Source: Blasia pusilla | Lineage: Eukaryota > Marchantiophyta > Marchantiopsida > Blasiales | Direction of reading: 5' to 3' | Assembly: GCA_050084515.1 (NCBI GenBank) | Contig: CM114275.1 | Coordinates: 18,786,001 to 18,850,000 of the forward strand | DNA length: 64,000 bases | Shown: in pieces, positions 62,501-64,000 of the stretch | Numbering within the stretch: position 1 is the first letter of the stretch | How the letters are laid out: each line of letters begins with the position of its first letter | Translations under genes and position numbers: made by a program | The notes under the pieces: model-generated | Database searches by the model: none | What the model was told of the DNA's origin: nothing | What the model saw: only the letters and a program-made list of their open reading frames with translations

Positions 62501-64000
62501 TCCTTAATTGTGCAAGAAAATTTTTATAATTTTTTTAGTACAATTGGGTTTCCCACTATCTTTGAATGGGCCTATAGATTTTTGGGCCCAACTTTTTCCT
62601 TCTTGATTTAACCAATTTTAAAATGACACGAAAACAGGAGGATAACCTAAATTAGATGTACTCGTAAGGTGCCCGTGTTATGCATGAGAAATAAAAAAGT
62701 GTTAGGAGAGCTTTCGCTAGTGTGTAGCCTTTGAAGGGATTAATGATGCTGCATAGAAATTCAAATATTTCTCTTGCTGCCCGTGACATGTGAAACATTT
62801 TCTTGTTGCTCAGTTGTCATGTGTCAGACAAAGAGGTGTTTGCAAATCAAGCAAGCACTCTCCAATAATAATATAGGTGTGCCAAGATTTTGAGATGATG
62901 AGCCCAACAAAATTATGAATGTGATTCCCATCAATCAACAATCAAGTCCTCTTCACTGCTTGTTCCTCTGCACAACATAGGATGAGGAGTTACCTGATCA
63001 CCTATGTCATTCATGTAAAGATTCAGCCACTGGAGGCTCTTGCTCTTCTTGATGTACTCTGCCACATGAAATGCTCCTTTAGACCCTATGTTGTTATTCC
63101 CTAGATCTACCGATGTCACCTTCCCTGTTCACAAGAAAAACGTGAGATGACATAAGATGCACATTAGGCAGCAGCTTAATATTGTGATGAAAGTGTAAAT
63201 GATAATTGGCCAACAGAGCACTGTTTTTTTCAGAATGCCGGCAGATCAAATCATAAAAAGGTTTCTCTGAAGTGAAAAGTGCTGAGAGAAGATGCTTCTA
63301 GCCCAAAGAGAGAGTCTATTATCTTATCTCCTTATTTTTTGCCATGGCTAAAAAAGTAATCTGACTATCAGTGCTCCAGAATCCCACTCCATCACACCAA
63401 AGCAGTACAGAGGCACACCATTGGAAGATACAATCCCCACTGGGAGCAGAAACCACACGACCTAGATTAGATTTCAAGAAATGACCTACCACTTCCCTGT
63501 TGCTTTTAATCCACATAGATTACGACCAGCTTTCTAGACAATTAGCTTGTAACTCAAATTTCAGCATTCACAAAAGCTTTATGCAGATCATTTTAGATTT
63601 TGAGAATTCTCTGTGAAGGTGAATCAGTCACAAGATTGGGAGTCAATTCACCAAATGTTCAGAAATTCATACAGTTCAAAGATGGAGCAAACCTTTGTGA
63701 GCCATTAGTCCACTGACCAATGTCCGAACGCCTTCATTTCCCATACCATTGCCATGAAGATGCACTTCCTGGTACACCTCCACACAAGGACGTCATTCAT
63801 GTGGATAATGATAGTTAATCACATGTTTTCACTTACCTTAACATACTCCACGAGTTTAACCTCTAACTAGGAGAAAGAGCTACTGACCTGAGGAGACATC
63901 AACCTGTTTTTGAGAAAGGCTTTTGCATTGACAATAGAGCTTACCCTGAGTGACTTGTTTCCTTCCAAGCCCTTGGCAAATGCAGCTGCTCCGAGAGCTC
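59599..64000 (-). CDS. RNI/NLRC3-type leucine-rich-repeat protein, 3' part (5' end beyond the right edge)
   Basis: Ten exons were placed on the minus strand: 64000(partial)-63945, 63768-63693, 63124-62994, 61861-61802, 61345-61271, 61133-61029, 60874-60779, 60271-60191, 59919-59818 and 59670-59599 (stop TAG at 59601-59599). All introns are GT-AG; eight of nine junctions are phase 0. The 283 residues form nine leucine-rich repeats of 28-32 residues, of the ribonuclease-inhibitor subtype. Each matches GAxxLAxxLxxNxxLxxLDL followed by xxNxIG, for example GAEKIADALKRTKTISTIDL and GAEYFAEALQYNSTISTLDL. Repeats continue across each junction without gaps, supporting the splicing. A 23-residue tail (VALTEAKEHVSEMNDGKEVN then IYF) closes the protein. 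Such proteins are binding scaffolds; whether a NACHT or other domain precedes the repeats cannot be seen, and no catalytic residues are visible here. Confidence 0.88.
62280..62481. repeat. Perfect 101-bp tandem duplication in an LRR-gene intron
   Basis: The 101-bp block starting AAGAAATCGTTTTCCTCAAA at 62280 is repeated exactly from 62381 to 62481. It lies in the 1132-bp intron between the third and fourth visible exons and does not touch either splice site. Confidence 0.97.

Noticed and set aside
1-64000. tRNA and rRNA genes
   Set aside because: I looked for T-arm words (GGTTCGA and variants) with a matching acceptor stem and found none that fold convincingly; a dedicated RNA search would be needed to exclude them.

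Overview
The window looks like nuclear DNA of a land plant. The evidence is a plant R2R3-MYB gene with the canonical two-intron structure, a leucine-rich-repeat gene of ten visible exons with GT-AG introns, Ty3/gypsy and non-LTR retrotransposon relics, CT microsatellites, and a mosaic of AT-rich and GC-rich DNA. No bacterial features are seen. The sparse genes, the old transposon relics and the RNI/NLRC3-type LRR gene lean towards a seedless plant (bryophyte or lycophyte), but that is inference; the sequence itself does not name the species.

Layout. 0-5 kb: a minus-strand series of broken coding regions. They are an open frame cut by the left edge, a gypsy reverse-transcriptase relic, a coiled-coil protein pseudogene and a kinase-like pseudogene, followed by a 264-bp tandem duplication. 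7.1-9.1 kb: a GC-rich island without a recognisable gene. 10.2-16.8 kb: a decayed plus-strand non-LTR element (C2HC finger, degenerate RT) interrupted by a minus-strand Ty3/gypsy chromovirus relic (11.2-14.3 kb). The gypsy relic has lost gag and protease but keeps part of both LTRs. 17.4-19.0 and 23.1-25.5 kb: GC-rich islands in AT-rich DNA, the second holding a perfect 44-bp palindrome and a 26-bp palindrome. 29.2-36.9 kb: a large gene-associated island with the MYB gene (32720-34513, minus) and its upstream region. 37-47 kb: an AT-rich gene desert with one unexplained open frame at 42.1-42.4 kb. 47.3-50.1 kb: a GC-rich island with a possible broken gene and two tandem arrays. 50.1-56.4 kb: an AT-rich desert. 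56.45-58.9 kb: inverted and tandem repeats, paired hairpins, a TATA-like box and a possible small plus-strand gene. 59.6 kb to the right edge: the 3' part of the LRR gene on the minus strand, converging on that small gene.

The two well-supported host genes (MYB and LRR) have complete splice logic and appear intact in what is visible. Nothing in the sequence links them functionally. The least explained part is the decayed minus-strand kinase/coiled-coil locus at the left end, which may be an undescribed mobile element or an old gene cluster.
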